Shown here in pieces: positions 15,984-25,717 of a stretch of 64,000 nt of DNA. The stretch lies in assembly GCA_030374765.1 (NCBI GenBank), contig JARGXX010000005.1:1-64000 (forward strand), written 5' to 3'. The stretch is from Agarophyton chilense (taxonomy: Eukaryota; Rhodophyta; Florideophyceae; Gracilariales; Gracilariaceae). A model generated the notes under the pieces. It had not been told where the DNA came from, ran no database searches, and saw nothing but the letters and a program-made list of their open reading frames with translations. The position numbers and the translations under genes are program-made. Each line of letters opens with the position of its first letter. Positions within the stretch are counted from its first letter, which is position 1.

Positions 15984-18900
15984 GTGGGCTTTACCAAAGA
16001 CGATGCCATGGAGGTTTTATCCGTATTGGATACAGGGGCCGCTCCTCACCTCATCCACCAGGATGCAGTTCCGGGGTTGAGGATAACCCCATTGGCACCC
16101 GCTCAGAAGACCCTCGGACTTAACGACGCAGGAGGGCATGCCCTCAAAATACGCGGCACCACCGTGCTAACCGTCCGCATCGCGGACTATCTGGCACGCG
16201 TGCCATTCCTGGTCGCCGAACGTCTGAGTACAGACGTGATCCTAGGATGTGATTTCATCGATAAGCATGTTGACGCTATCCACCCTAAGAGGGGGACCCT
16301 ATATATGAGTAAAAACTCATCTGTTCCTATATACCGACGACCGGCATCTGATTGGCGTCACACACCACCGAAGGGTGAGGGAAAGAAGCTAAAGAAGGAC
16401 CCCTTCTACCATTGCAGACGTATTCACGTCGCACGGAAGATAGCCCTTTCTCCTAGCTCTGAAACCATCGTCTTGGCGAGGTGCGCCGATGGAGGAAGTT
16501 TCTTCCTCCAGCCAGAAGAGAAGCTCTTCGACAAATATCGCGTTCGTCTGGCGAATGGCGTCGCAAACGTTCGCAGCAACAGACCGTTCAGAGTTATTGT
16601 CGCCAACTTCGCTCGTCACGAAGTGACGCTTTGTAAAGGACAAGTCCTTGGTCGTGCTGTTCCGCAGCGCCCGTCAGACATCTACACAATCCTGCACGAT
16701 CGACAACCCGAGGAACCGGAACCCGGAAACCTCAGGCCACACCCGGCATGTGACACTAGAGAGTCTCAGACGACCGAGCCTCCAACGAGCCTCTTGGACT
16801 CGATAGATCTCTCGGAGATCTCGCCAAAGATGCAGCGTGCCGTGAAAGGGATGCTTGGTAAGCATGAAGACATGTGGAGCGGTAAGCTTGGAGAGATTCG
16901 AGGACCTCCTCATCGGATCAAGTTGATGTCAGGGGCAACCCCTGTTCACTCGCAGCCTTATCGAGCTGGACCGAAGATTAGAGAACACGAGTTCGCCGAA
17001 GTGAAGCGTATGCTTGATGCAGGTGTCATCGAACCGGCCAGGTCAGAGTGGGCAAGCCCAGTTGTCTTTGTTCCGAAACCCGACGGAAGCCTACGCTTCT
17101 GCGTAGATTATAGGCGCCTCAACGCCCTTACCGTGAAGGATACCTATCCCCTACCCCGCATAGACGAGTGTCTTGACAGCTTGGGCGAGGCCCAGTTCTT
17201 TACCACGCTAGATTGCAATAGCGGGTATTGGAAACTGTCCGTCGCGCCTGAAGATCAGGACAAAACCACGTTCACGTGTCACGCAGGGACCTATAGGTTC
17301 CCTCGTATGCCCTTTGGGCTTTGCAACGCCCCAGCAACGTTCCAGAGAATCGTGGATATCCTGCTAGCAGGATTCAAATGGCAATGTTGCCTGGTGTATA
17401 TTGATGATGTCATCATCTTCTCCAAAAATGCGGACGAACACATACGACATGTGGACGAGATACTCACTGTTCTCAGAAACGCAGGGTTAACCCTGAAGTT
17501 GAAGAAGTGTCACTTCTTTCGGAGGTCAGTAGATTACCTTGGCCACGTAATCAAACCGGGCCTGTTGGAAGTTGCCACGAAGAACCTTGAGGCTCTCCAG
17601 AAGGCGCGACCACCTGCGACGCAGACTGAAGTTCGATCCTTTCTCGGAATGTGCAACGTCTACAGACGTTTTGTGCGAAATTTCGCGAAAGTTGCTGCAC
17701 CGCTGACGGAGCTTACGAAGAAAGAGGTTTCACCTCGATTGCCGCAGCTCACAGCTGAGCAGTTAGAAGCGTTCGAAATGCTTAAGCAAGCACTGACGCA
17801 CGCGCCAGTGTTAAAGCTACCAAGGGCAGACCGCCCGTTTACGGTGGAGACCGATGCCAGTGCTGGCCAGATTGGTTGCGTCTTGACGCAAGTTCATAAC
17901 GAAATCCGTCATCCAGTTGGGTATTGGAGCCGGACCTTGTCCGCCACCGAGAGGAGATACTCCACTACGGAGCGAGAATGTCTCGCAGTTGTGTGGGCGC
18001 TGACCATATTACGGCCTTACTTAGAGCGCACGCACTTCACAGTGATCAGCGACCACCAGTCCTTGAGATGGGTTCTCGGATTGTCGGACTCCGACGCGAA
18101 TAGCCGCCTAACTAGATGGAGGTTACGCCTCGCAGAGTATGATTACGAAGTCATTTACAAGAAGGGCTCGGAAAACCAAGCGGCCGATGCGTTGTCGCAC
18201 ATGCCCACAGATGGTGAGACCGCTATGAGACCTTCAGAGGACATACCCTGTTTTGTGTGTGAGCCGGAGGCTACAGGCCCGAGCATCACGTTCTGCAATG
18301 CCTCGCATCCTTGGGATGCCGCCTTCGACGTTGAAGAACATGAGCTGACGGCGGTTTCGCTAGAAGAATTGCTCGCCGAGCAAGCCACAGACTCGTTCTG
18401 TGAGGACATGAGAGAACGGTCTCTCCATGACCCTAAATGCCGTGTGTACACGGACCACGATGGACTATTAGTCCGAAAAGCTAGAATAGATCAAAGCGAG
18501 CAGGTGCTCACACCAAAATCGCTAAGGGAGCGCGTGATGCATATGCATCATTACCCCCGTGTCGCAGGACACCCGGGAGGACGAAAGATGTACGCCACGA
18601 TGCGTCGACGCTATTACTGGCCAAGCATGGCCGCCGATGTGTACCGTTTGGTCAACGAGTGTGACTCGTGTGTGAAGGAGAGGATTTCTCTTGTGAGAAA
18701 AAGCTCCCGATTGAAGCTGTTCCCGGCGACCGCACCGCTGGAAAGTGTCGCGATCGACATCCTGGGGCCACTTCAGACTACGAGTAGAGGTAATCGTTAC
18801 TTGCTGGTGATCTGTGACCGCTTCACAAAGTTGACGAAGACCATCCCTTTGTCGAACACCGATGCGTTCGCAATTGCAAGGTCGTTCTGCACCCATTGGG

Positions 18901-19565
18901 TGTTTGTCTATGGACCACCCGTCACTCTCCTGTCGGACAATGGATCTAACTTCGCCTCGAAGTTCTTCCAGAGCGCCTGCCAAATCCTTGGCATCAAGAA
19001 CCTCTTCACGTCCACGTACCATCCGCAGACCAACGGTCAAGTCGAGAGGTTCAACCGAACCATGTTGTCTGCCTTGAGGCATTATGTTGCTGAGCATCAG
19101 CACAACTGGGACCTTTACAGCGATGCGCTGACCTTTGGGTACAATACACAAGTCCATTCTAGCACCGGCCATTCCCCGTTCGAGTTGGTACTCGCTAACG
19201 CCCCGGAGCCGCTGGCTCTACAGAGACTCGGAACCCTAAAAGGGAAGGCTCCTCGCGAGATTAAGATGCAGTTTTTGACACAGCTGCGTCAACTGCTGTC
19301 GCGCGCGACCGGTGCCTTAACTAAAGCGCAGCAACGCTACAAGCAGCGGTACGATGCTCGCGTCGTTGAGAAGCGAATGCCGGAACCCGGTACGTATGTG
19401 TACCTGCGGAGGCACTTAGACCCTAGGGAGCCAGAGGTTCCAGGTGAGAAGATCTCCCGTAAATTGTCGTTGGACCTTACAAGGTCATCAGCGGTGACGA
19501 GGAAAACCACACGGTTCTTATTGAGAACGAAGGACTCGAGGAGCGTCATAACCTGGACCACGTAG
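15984..19565 (+). CDS. pol: gypsy Pol, unit 2
   Basis: It has the domain set of unit 1. It carries variant type B: 'YTILHD' between protease and RT, and two silent differences near the integrase end. Unit 5 shares these; units 1, 3 and 4 do not. Confidence 0.95.
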   Translation: MGFTKDDAMEVLSVLDTGAAPHLIHQDAVPGLRITPLAPAQKTLGLNDAGGHALKIRGTTVLTVRIADYLARVPFLVAERLSTDVILGCDFIDKHVDAIHPKRGTLYMSKNSSVPIYRRPASDWRHTPPKGEGKKLKKDPFYHCRRIHVARKIALSPSSETIVLARCADGGSFFLQPEEKLFDKYRVRLANGVANVRSNRPFRVIVANFARHEVTLCKGQVLGRAVPQRPSDIYTILHDRQPEEPEPGNLRPHPACDTRESQTTEPPTSLLDSIDLSEISPKMQRAVKGMLGKHEDMWSGKLGEIRGPPHRIKLMSGATPVHSQPYRAGPKIREHEFAEVKRMLDAGVIEPARSEWASPVVFVPKPDGSLRFCVDYRRLNALTVKDTYPLPRIDECLDSLGEAQFFTTLDCNSGYWKLSVAPEDQDKTTFTCHAGTYRFPRMPFGLCNAPATFQRIVDILLAGFKWQCCLVYIDDVIIFSKNADEHIRHVDEILTVLRNAGLTLKLKKCHFFRRSVDYLGHVIKPGLLEVATKNLEALQKARPPATQTEVRSFLGMCNVYRRFVRNFAKVAAPLTELTKKEVSPRLPQLTAEQLEAFEMLKQALTHAPVLKLPRADRPFTVETDASAGQIGCVLTQVHNEIRHPVGYWSRTLSATERRYSTTERECLAVVWALTILRPYLERTHFTVISDHQSLRWVLGLSDSDANSRLTRWRLRLAEYDYEVIYKKGSENQAADALSHMPTDGETAMRPSEDIPCFVCEPEATGPSITFCNASHPWDAAFDVEEHELTAVSLEELLAEQATDSFCEDMRERSLHDPKCRVYTDHDGLLVRKARIDQSEQVLTPKSLRERVMHMHHYPRVAGHPGGRKMYATMRRRYYWPSMAADVYRLVNECDSCVKERISLVRKSSRLKLFPATAPLESVAIDILGPLQTTSRGNRYLLVICDRFTKLTKTIPLSNTDAFAIARSFCTHWVFVYGPPVTLLSDNGSNFASKFFQSACQILGIKNLFTSTYHPQTNGQVERFNRTMLSALRHYVAEHQHNWDLYSDALTFGYNTQVHSSTGHSPFELVLANAPEPLALQRLGTLKGKAPREIKMQFLTQLRQLLSRATGALTKAQQRYKQRYDARVVEKRMPEPGTYVYLRRHLDPREPEVPGEKISRKLSLDLTRSSAVTRKTTRFLLRTKDSRSVITWTT

Positions 19566-19591
19566 TCATTGGGGCGTCTAAGCCGCCCGCG

Positions 19592-19861
19592 GTGACGGGA
19601 GATGACGAAAGCGTCATAGACAAGATAGTGGGTCATACCCAGGGAGCGGCGGAGAAACGCGAGTACAAAGTTCGGTGGCTCGGATATACAGCAGAGGAAG
19701 ACACCTTCCACACCGCTGATAGCCTGCCGTGGAACCTCGTGGCTCGCTACTGCCGACGACGGAAGATCAGCGTCCCCGACCGGGATGAGATACTTCTGCG
19801 AGCTAACCATGGCTCCACTCATGACCTAGTGGAACCCGCTGAGGCAAACTCGCAAGTGTAA
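19592..19861 (+). CDS. gypsy chromodomain ORF, unit 2
   Basis: The 89-residue chromodomain frame is identical in protein to that of unit 1. Confidence 0.85.
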   Translation: MTGDDESVIDKIVGHTQGAAEKREYKVRWLGYTAEEDTFHTADSLPWNLVARYCRRRKISVPDRDEILLRANHGSTHDLVEPAEANSQV

Positions 19862-20036
19862 ACACAACACTGAAACTGTTGGACCTGTGCGGGCTCCCCG
19901 CTATTGCGGCTGGAGCAGAGCCCGTACCAATCCCAACACATTCGCTAGATGGCTAACCTACTGGAATGATAGAGCAAAGGAGGCAGGCAGGTGTTCAAGG
20001 GAACGCATTTGTTTTATGAAAAGAAGGTTTGGACAG

Positions 20037-20495
20037 CTACACTTGAGATAATTCCTCCTCACTATCTAGGAGTTCGTCCCCAGGGGCTGTCGACGGCCCT
20101 GCAGGCACGGCAGTGCTGCTGATATCAGGGATAGCCCCCGTAGTCGAAGTGGTTGGTGCGGCTACTGCAGCAGGTCCCGGCGTTGACGAAGGGTTGTTGG
20201 CCATCCTGGCCTGGAGTTGAGCAAGGCTCGTCACCCCGTAGCCCTTGAGGGCATCCAGTAGAGCTGCAGCGGAGTTCTCTTTTGCAAGCTCACTTGGCGG
20301 TGCGGGCACCAATCCAAGTTTTGGCCGTTTAACCAACGGTTGGTCGACCATGTCGACATCCTTCGGTTCGGAGGCTAGCTTCGCTAGTTGTTGGCGACGC
20401 CATTCTGCAAGGCGTACCGATTTCGTCGAGTTCGACGAGGTAGATACCCGGCCTACAGAGAGAGGAGCGATGAAGTCCGCCCGCGGATTCTCCAC
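20037..20495 (-). CDS. antisense ORF-S, unit 2
   Basis: It encodes the same 152-residue protein as unit 1, with the KRPKL basic patch and acidic tail. Confidence 0.55.
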   Translation of the reverse strand: MENPRADFIAPLSVGRVSTSSNSTKSVRLAEWRRQQLAKLASEPKDVDMVDQPLVKRPKLGLVPAPPSELAKENSAAALLDALKGYGVTSLAQLQARMANNPSSTPGPAAVAAPTTSTTGAIPDISSTAVPAGPSTAPGDELLDSEEELSQV

Positions 20496-20576
20496 AACGA
20501 GGTTGCCTCTTTGGTCATGGATGACTAGGTATTGTTCTGGAATGTCCAGAGTCCAAAGGATTGGGTTGAAGACAAC

Positions 20577-21857
20577 CTAATCACAGCCGCGATGCACCGG
20601 AGTTGCTCCATCGTTGTGGGCAGGGCGCATGGCGCCACACATTCGGACGCGTGGCGTCGCAGGGAAGTCAGGAAACACCCCGTCTTTTGGAAGAGAAGAC
20701 CACCAGGTCTTGTCGATAAATTCGAGTAGAGTCTCAAGACTCTTCGCTTCGGCGTTGCGTCGCTCGTCATCAGCCAGATCGGGCTCGACGCCAGTGAGAT
20801 TAGGATCTCTTATGTCCTTGCGTACCGGTGGAGGGATCCACCATAAGCGACCCGCGCGGGCCTCATAGATGAGATGGCGTGCCACCGAGCAGGCCCATTC
20901 AGTGCGGAGCACTGTTTGGTATCCAGGATACGTGGTGAAGTATGAGCCACGGTAGACGACTACCGGCGGAGTTTCGTTGAAGAACCCGTAGGGGACTTCA
21001 ACTTCCTCCCACCACGATGGCAAAGGCCATGATATGTCGCGGATGACATCTTTCTGGAAGCAGTCGACCTCGACTTGGTGGTAGGCTACCAGAACCTGGT
21101 ACTTATGGCGGCGCATGCGCTCGAATTGTCGCCAAGAATGTGGCGTGTACGTCATGATTTGGTCGAGCCAAGCGTCCATCGGAGGTAGTACCCTTGCGAC
21201 AAAGTCGCCTGACGCATCGCGCCTACAGGGGTCGAGGACCCAATTGGCTCCGTTGTCACGGGTGACCGTCGGAGGCAGCACCCGGAGTATTTTCGGATTC
21301 CGTAGGATGCGCTCAATCTCCTCGGCACCCATGCCGTTGTGGACTTCCTCGAAGGTGGTCAGCCAGGGAATCCCCTCAGCATCCTCGCAGAGGTACGGGA
21401 AAGGCAAGCAAAGCTTGTGAACCAGAGGGCGGTCGTCCGCCCAACTTTCAACCCTGTTCAGGAAGCTTTCGCGTAGCGTCCTCGCTACGTACGGCTCATC
21501 CGCCGGACGTCGGTAGAACTCGATGTCTACCCGGCCGATGAAGTCATCGGAAATTAAGCGGCGGAACGCGGAAAGACGCGCTCGTCGTTCGATTAGCAGC
21601 GGCAAGAAGTGACGGCGACCCCACACGGTCAGGTCCGATGAAGGATGGCTAGCCATCTCTCTGAAGGTGTACGAACGGAAGCACTCTTCGATGTCTGCGA
21701 CATCTCGTAGCCATGTGGCTACTTTCGCGAGTCCTATTGGGACTTCAGGACGAGACAAGGTTGTCTCTGAGGCCCAGCGAACCCGTTGAAGCGATCGATC
21801 GAAGAGCGGTTCGCGGTGGCCATCGCGGCGGCGCTTGCAGGGATCCGTTCTTATCAT
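20577..21857 (-). CDS. antisense ORF-L, unit 2
   Basis: It encodes the same 426-residue protein as unit 1. Its start lies about 105 bp from LTR 3, on the opposite strand to gag of unit 3. Confidence 0.65.
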   Translation of the reverse strand: MIRTDPCKRRRDGHREPLFDRSLQRVRWASETTLSRPEVPIGLAKVATWLRDVADIEECFRSYTFREMASHPSSDLTVWGRRHFLPLLIERRARLSAFRRLISDDFIGRVDIEFYRRPADEPYVARTLRESFLNRVESWADDRPLVHKLCLPFPYLCEDAEGIPWLTTFEEVHNGMGAEEIERILRNPKILRVLPPTVTRDNGANWVLDPCRRDASGDFVARVLPPMDAWLDQIMTYTPHSWRQFERMRRHKYQVLVAYHQVEVDCFQKDVIRDISWPLPSWWEEVEVPYGFFNETPPVVVYRGSYFTTYPGYQTVLRTEWACSVARHLIYEARAGRLWWIPPPVRKDIRDPNLTGVEPDLADDERRNAEAKSLETLLEFIDKTWWSSLPKDGVFPDFPATPRVRMCGAMRPAHNDGATPVHRGCD

Positions 21858-21961
21858 ACTGTGCGTGGCACAGTTGAAGCAATATCAGCGATGCGGTGCT
21901 GTCTTGTGATCGGGATCACTCTTGGCTGTAGCGGGGACGCTACAAGCTGAGAAGGGGGTGA

Positions 21962-23139
21962 TGTGACGCAACGCGCCGGGCCCTTATTGAGGACAAGTAG
22001 CCACCCTCCTCCGACCTCCTTACACTAAGCAGTGACGACGCCGTAATAGCTGGCATACCGCCAGGATGGAATACCGTGCATGGCGCTAGGTGTCATACGT
22101 GTGGCAATGGCCGGCAGCTAGTTCGTGTGGTTGGCACCATACAGTGCTCTGCACTGCTGCCTTGTAATTTTAATTGTATTTATTAGTTGTAATCTATCGT
22201 AATGGCTAACTGCTAAGCGGCCGGCGGTACCTGAGCGCCGGGTCGCCGGGGACTAGACCGAAGTAAAGTCCAAGAGGCGAGCGACGCCTCCGAACTACTA
22301 GTTCGTGTCTTGAGACTATAGGGTTATCAGACCTTCGTTCCCAGTCGACGCCGACAAGACAGGCAGCAGTCTGATCAACTGCTGCAGAGGTATCTCTCGC
22401 GTTTTAGCCTATCGATTATTCCCCGTCCAGTCCTTGCCCTCACGGCCATCGGTCGCCGCGTGGCGCATTGCACTTTCGCTCGGTCTATTGGACCGCTGGC
22501 AGTTCTACTGCCCGAGCAGATTGTAGACCCGTATCCGTTGGATACCGAGGTGTGGATCAGGAGCCTCGGATAAGTGAGTATCACTTCCAGGTGCAGCTGG
22601 TAAAGCCAGGCAGGCGCATTCGTCTGGGCGCTGGTTCAATCCCAGGGCTTGCCCTGCTTTGCTATCGTCACCCGTTGGGTGTGAGTGATTACCACTTTGT
22701 GGCGCCAGTCGGCATAGCCAAGCAGACGCTCTCGTCTGAGCGCTGGTACAATCTCAGGGCTTGCCCTGCTCTGTTATCGCCACCCGTTGGGGGAAGTGGT
22801 TGGTGCGTCGTTGCCGACGTTAGGGTCGTGGCGCTAGTCCGGGCTCTGGTACAATCCCGGGGCTCGCCCCGGCTACTCGTCTTACGCGGCGTATATCCAG
22901 GCCGATCACTTCGGTTCGTGTCGGATCGACACCACTCCGAGCACGTCTTCCGGACGCCTAGAGCTCCTGTGGAACGATAGGAGTCTGTGTCTAGTCGACA
23001 CTCCTCGCCTGTGAGACGACGCCTCTCTTGAGTCGTTGCGGACTCTAGGGCCAGATAGCCGACCCCAGCTTTCCAGGCTCTGCCTGTGCGTAGCTCTCGC
23101 CGCCCGCGGCTGGTCTCCCGAGTAGCGCATTGCGTTACA
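21962..23139 (+). repeat. gypsy LTR 3 (shared by units 2 and 3)
   Basis: It is 1,178 bp and identical by eye to LTRs 1, 2, 4 and 5. It is flanked by a polypurine tract on the left and a primer site on the right. Confidence 0.96.
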
Positions 23140-23243
23140 TTTCTGGTCTCCCAACTTAGAAACACAAGAGACTAGGCACTCTCACTTCTTCAAATTCAAG
23201 GAGATACTCGTCTTTTTGCCCAGGTCGTCACCCGGACCCAGTC

Positions 23244-25562
23244 ATGAGCACCCGATCGGGTGCTTCCTTCAGGCGTTCGACTTCGAACGACAATCAGTCC
23301 GTTTCGGTCAGTGGTCGAGAGGCTAGTTCTACAAAGAACAACGCCTCAGCACTCGGCGGAAGCAAACCCCCGAAACTTTTCCGAGTTGCCCAGTTAGCCC
23401 ATGGCCCGACGCCCGGGGAGGTGCAGTCAGCGACTGCGAGAGATGCAGCCTTCTCACCCTCCCCAGTCGTGGAAGAACCTTCTTCCTCCGGACCTGCAGG
23501 TCCTAGTGTGCCAGTGAACACACCATCGGTAGCTCTTGCTACCTCGCCTAGGGTGGAGTTCACTCCCCTTCCCTTACCGAGGCTGGACCCCCCAGCGAAA
23601 CAGTCTACGACGACTGATACCGTTCGTCCCAGTAAGGTGTTTCCCCCTGAAAAAGGTCTTCATGCCCCACCCTCGGGAGGAATTCCCATCAACGTGGATG
23701 AAACTCCATCCCCAAGACTTCCAATGGACGTAGTACCGGTGCAAGTTCGACAGCTCGTCGTTGCCGAGGTCGTAGACCTCGTGCCCAGGCTCGTGACCCA
23801 GCAGGTTAACGAGGCTGAGCGGAGTTGGAGGGAATCCCTCGAAGCTCGACTCGCCGAACTAACTGTAAAGGTTGTAGGTGAAGTGCAAGCTGCGCTGCAA
23901 CAACGCCTTCAATCTTTTCTTGCGTTCGAGATCCCCCTCCAGGTGTTGCATGCCACACAACGAGGAGGTGTCACTTCTAATGGACAGGAGCTCCAGGGCC
24001 TGGAGACTCGAATCGTCAACCTGGACAAGAAGGTCGAGGACCTAGAGTTCCAACGAGCTGCCCTGCAAGGCCAGGTGGCATTCCTTATGAAGCATGGTAC
24101 TTCTCCATCAGAAGGTGAGGTTCCCTCACACAAGCCCAGGGCTTCCAGAGCCAAGCAGGAGCGCAAAAGCTCTAAGGTGAAGCGCAAATCCGGTTCGGAA
24201 TCTTCGTCCACGGATGATATATCATCCTCGAGCTCAGAGTCCGGTGCGGACTTGCAGAAGCACAATCTCGCAGAGATTAACCCTGCTAATAGCCGCTTCA
24301 AGAAAGTCTTGTCGTACAAGACATATCGGTTAGATAATCGAGCAACAAGCGAGAGCTCGAAAGTTAAGCGACGTGTCGCTTCTATGGTCAAGCGGTTCAA
24401 TACCACCATGGCGAACCGTCGGTTCGACGGAGCAGATCCTATGTCAGTCCTGACCTTTTTAGCCGCGTTCAAACGCGAGGCCAATAACAACCGAATCTCC
24501 GAAGGTATGGCAAAGTTAGTACTCCCGTACTTCCTGACGGGCAATGCCCGTATAGCGTACGACAGTACTTTGCACGCGGACGCGATTGACGATTCCTCCA
24601 CGGGAATCAAGTCATGGCCAGAGGCTATCCAAAGGCTGCTACGCAGCTACGCGAAGGATGAGTATATCCAGGATCTAGTACGTGATCTCCGATTACTACG
24701 CCAGAGGGCTGGTGAGACTGAGCAGTCTTTCGGACAGCGTGTCCGCCTGAAGTTCTCGAGACTTTGTGGGGTTTATTCACAGGAAGAGCAAATTGCTTCC
24801 TTTATCGAAGGGCTCTTGCCCAGCGTCGCTTCGTGTGTGACACGAGACCGCCAGCTCCACCGCGATCGATTTACGACCTTGGACGCTGTGGTTGAACTGG
24901 CTATGTCTCATGGACATACGTCACGGCTGACGCGACCGCTCAGGCATCCGTTGAATGTCAAGCCGTATCAGGCTAATGCACCGGTGATGTCACTGGAGGG
25001 TACGACACTTTCCACCGATACGGCTCTGACAGGCCGTAATCTTGGCGACGACGCCATACTGCATATCGGCACCGATGTAGAGGGTCCGCCTACGGACCCA
25101 AGCTACAGTTGTAGCACAACAGAGGCGGAAACCCTTCCGCAATCTGACCCGTTGGGACAAAGTGACCCCGCGCTTCCGGTAGTGTCAAACTATAACACCC
25201 GTATGGAGGAGTGGGCGCAGCCCAAGCGCGTTGGATGGGTTGATCGAAGGCTCCAGCGGAGCCAGCATGCGCCTCAACGCGAAGCTTACGGAGCTTGTTA
25301 CTTATGCGCCAATCCCGACCACGTGGTCGCTGATTGCGAGTGGATCACTCCGGCCATGCGAGCGCAGGCTCGACAGCGTATAATTGAGGCCTCTCCAGAG
25401 ATAGCGGCAAGGATTCCGGCGATGGTCTACTTCGTGGCAGGACTCACGCCTCCACGAAGAGGATACCAGGCCCTACGACCTAGCGCGGTGTCCGCGCAAC
25501 CCCAGGTCCTTCGCAAGGACAACGCTGAGCCCCAAGCTGAGGGAAACGTCCCCCGGACTTAG
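23244..25562 (+). CDS. gag: gypsy Gag, unit 3
   Basis: It encodes the same 772-residue Gag as unit 2. Confidence 0.95.
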   Translation: MSTRSGASFRRSTSNDNQSVSVSGREASSTKNNASALGGSKPPKLFRVAQLAHGPTPGEVQSATARDAAFSPSPVVEEPSSSGPAGPSVPVNTPSVALATSPRVEFTPLPLPRLDPPAKQSTTTDTVRPSKVFPPEKGLHAPPSGGIPINVDETPSPRLPMDVVPVQVRQLVVAEVVDLVPRLVTQQVNEAERSWRESLEARLAELTVKVVGEVQAALQQRLQSFLAFEIPLQVLHATQRGGVTSNGQELQGLETRIVNLDKKVEDLEFQRAALQGQVAFLMKHGTSPSEGEVPSHKPRASRAKQERKSSKVKRKSGSESSSTDDISSSSSESGADLQKHNLAEINPANSRFKKVLSYKTYRLDNRATSESSKVKRRVASMVKRFNTTMANRRFDGADPMSVLTFLAAFKREANNNRISEGMAKLVLPYFLTGNARIAYDSTLHADAIDDSSTGIKSWPEAIQRLLRSYAKDEYIQDLVRDLRLLRQRAGETEQSFGQRVRLKFSRLCGVYSQEEQIASFIEGLLPSVASCVTRDRQLHRDRFTTLDAVVELAMSHGHTSRLTRPLRHPLNVKPYQANAPVMSLEGTTLSTDTALTGRNLGDDAILHIGTDVEGPPTDPSYSCSTTEAETLPQSDPLGQSDPALPVVSNYNTRMEEWAQPKRVGWVDRRLQRSQHAPQREAYGACYLCANPDHVVADCEWITPAMRAQARQRIIEASPEIAARIPAMVYFVAGLTPPRRGYQALRPSAVSAQPQVLRKDNAEPQAEGNVPRT

Positions 25563-25717
25563 AGGCCCAAGTCTCCTCTTCTAAGACTCCGGATATCAGA
25601 GACGAAGGTGACGAAATCGTTACCAAGTGTCTATTAGACAAGTGTGCAGAAGTTGTTACGCCGCAACAGGACCCCGTCCTCAAAATAGGACGCTTCAACT
25701 ACAAAGTTGTAGCCCGT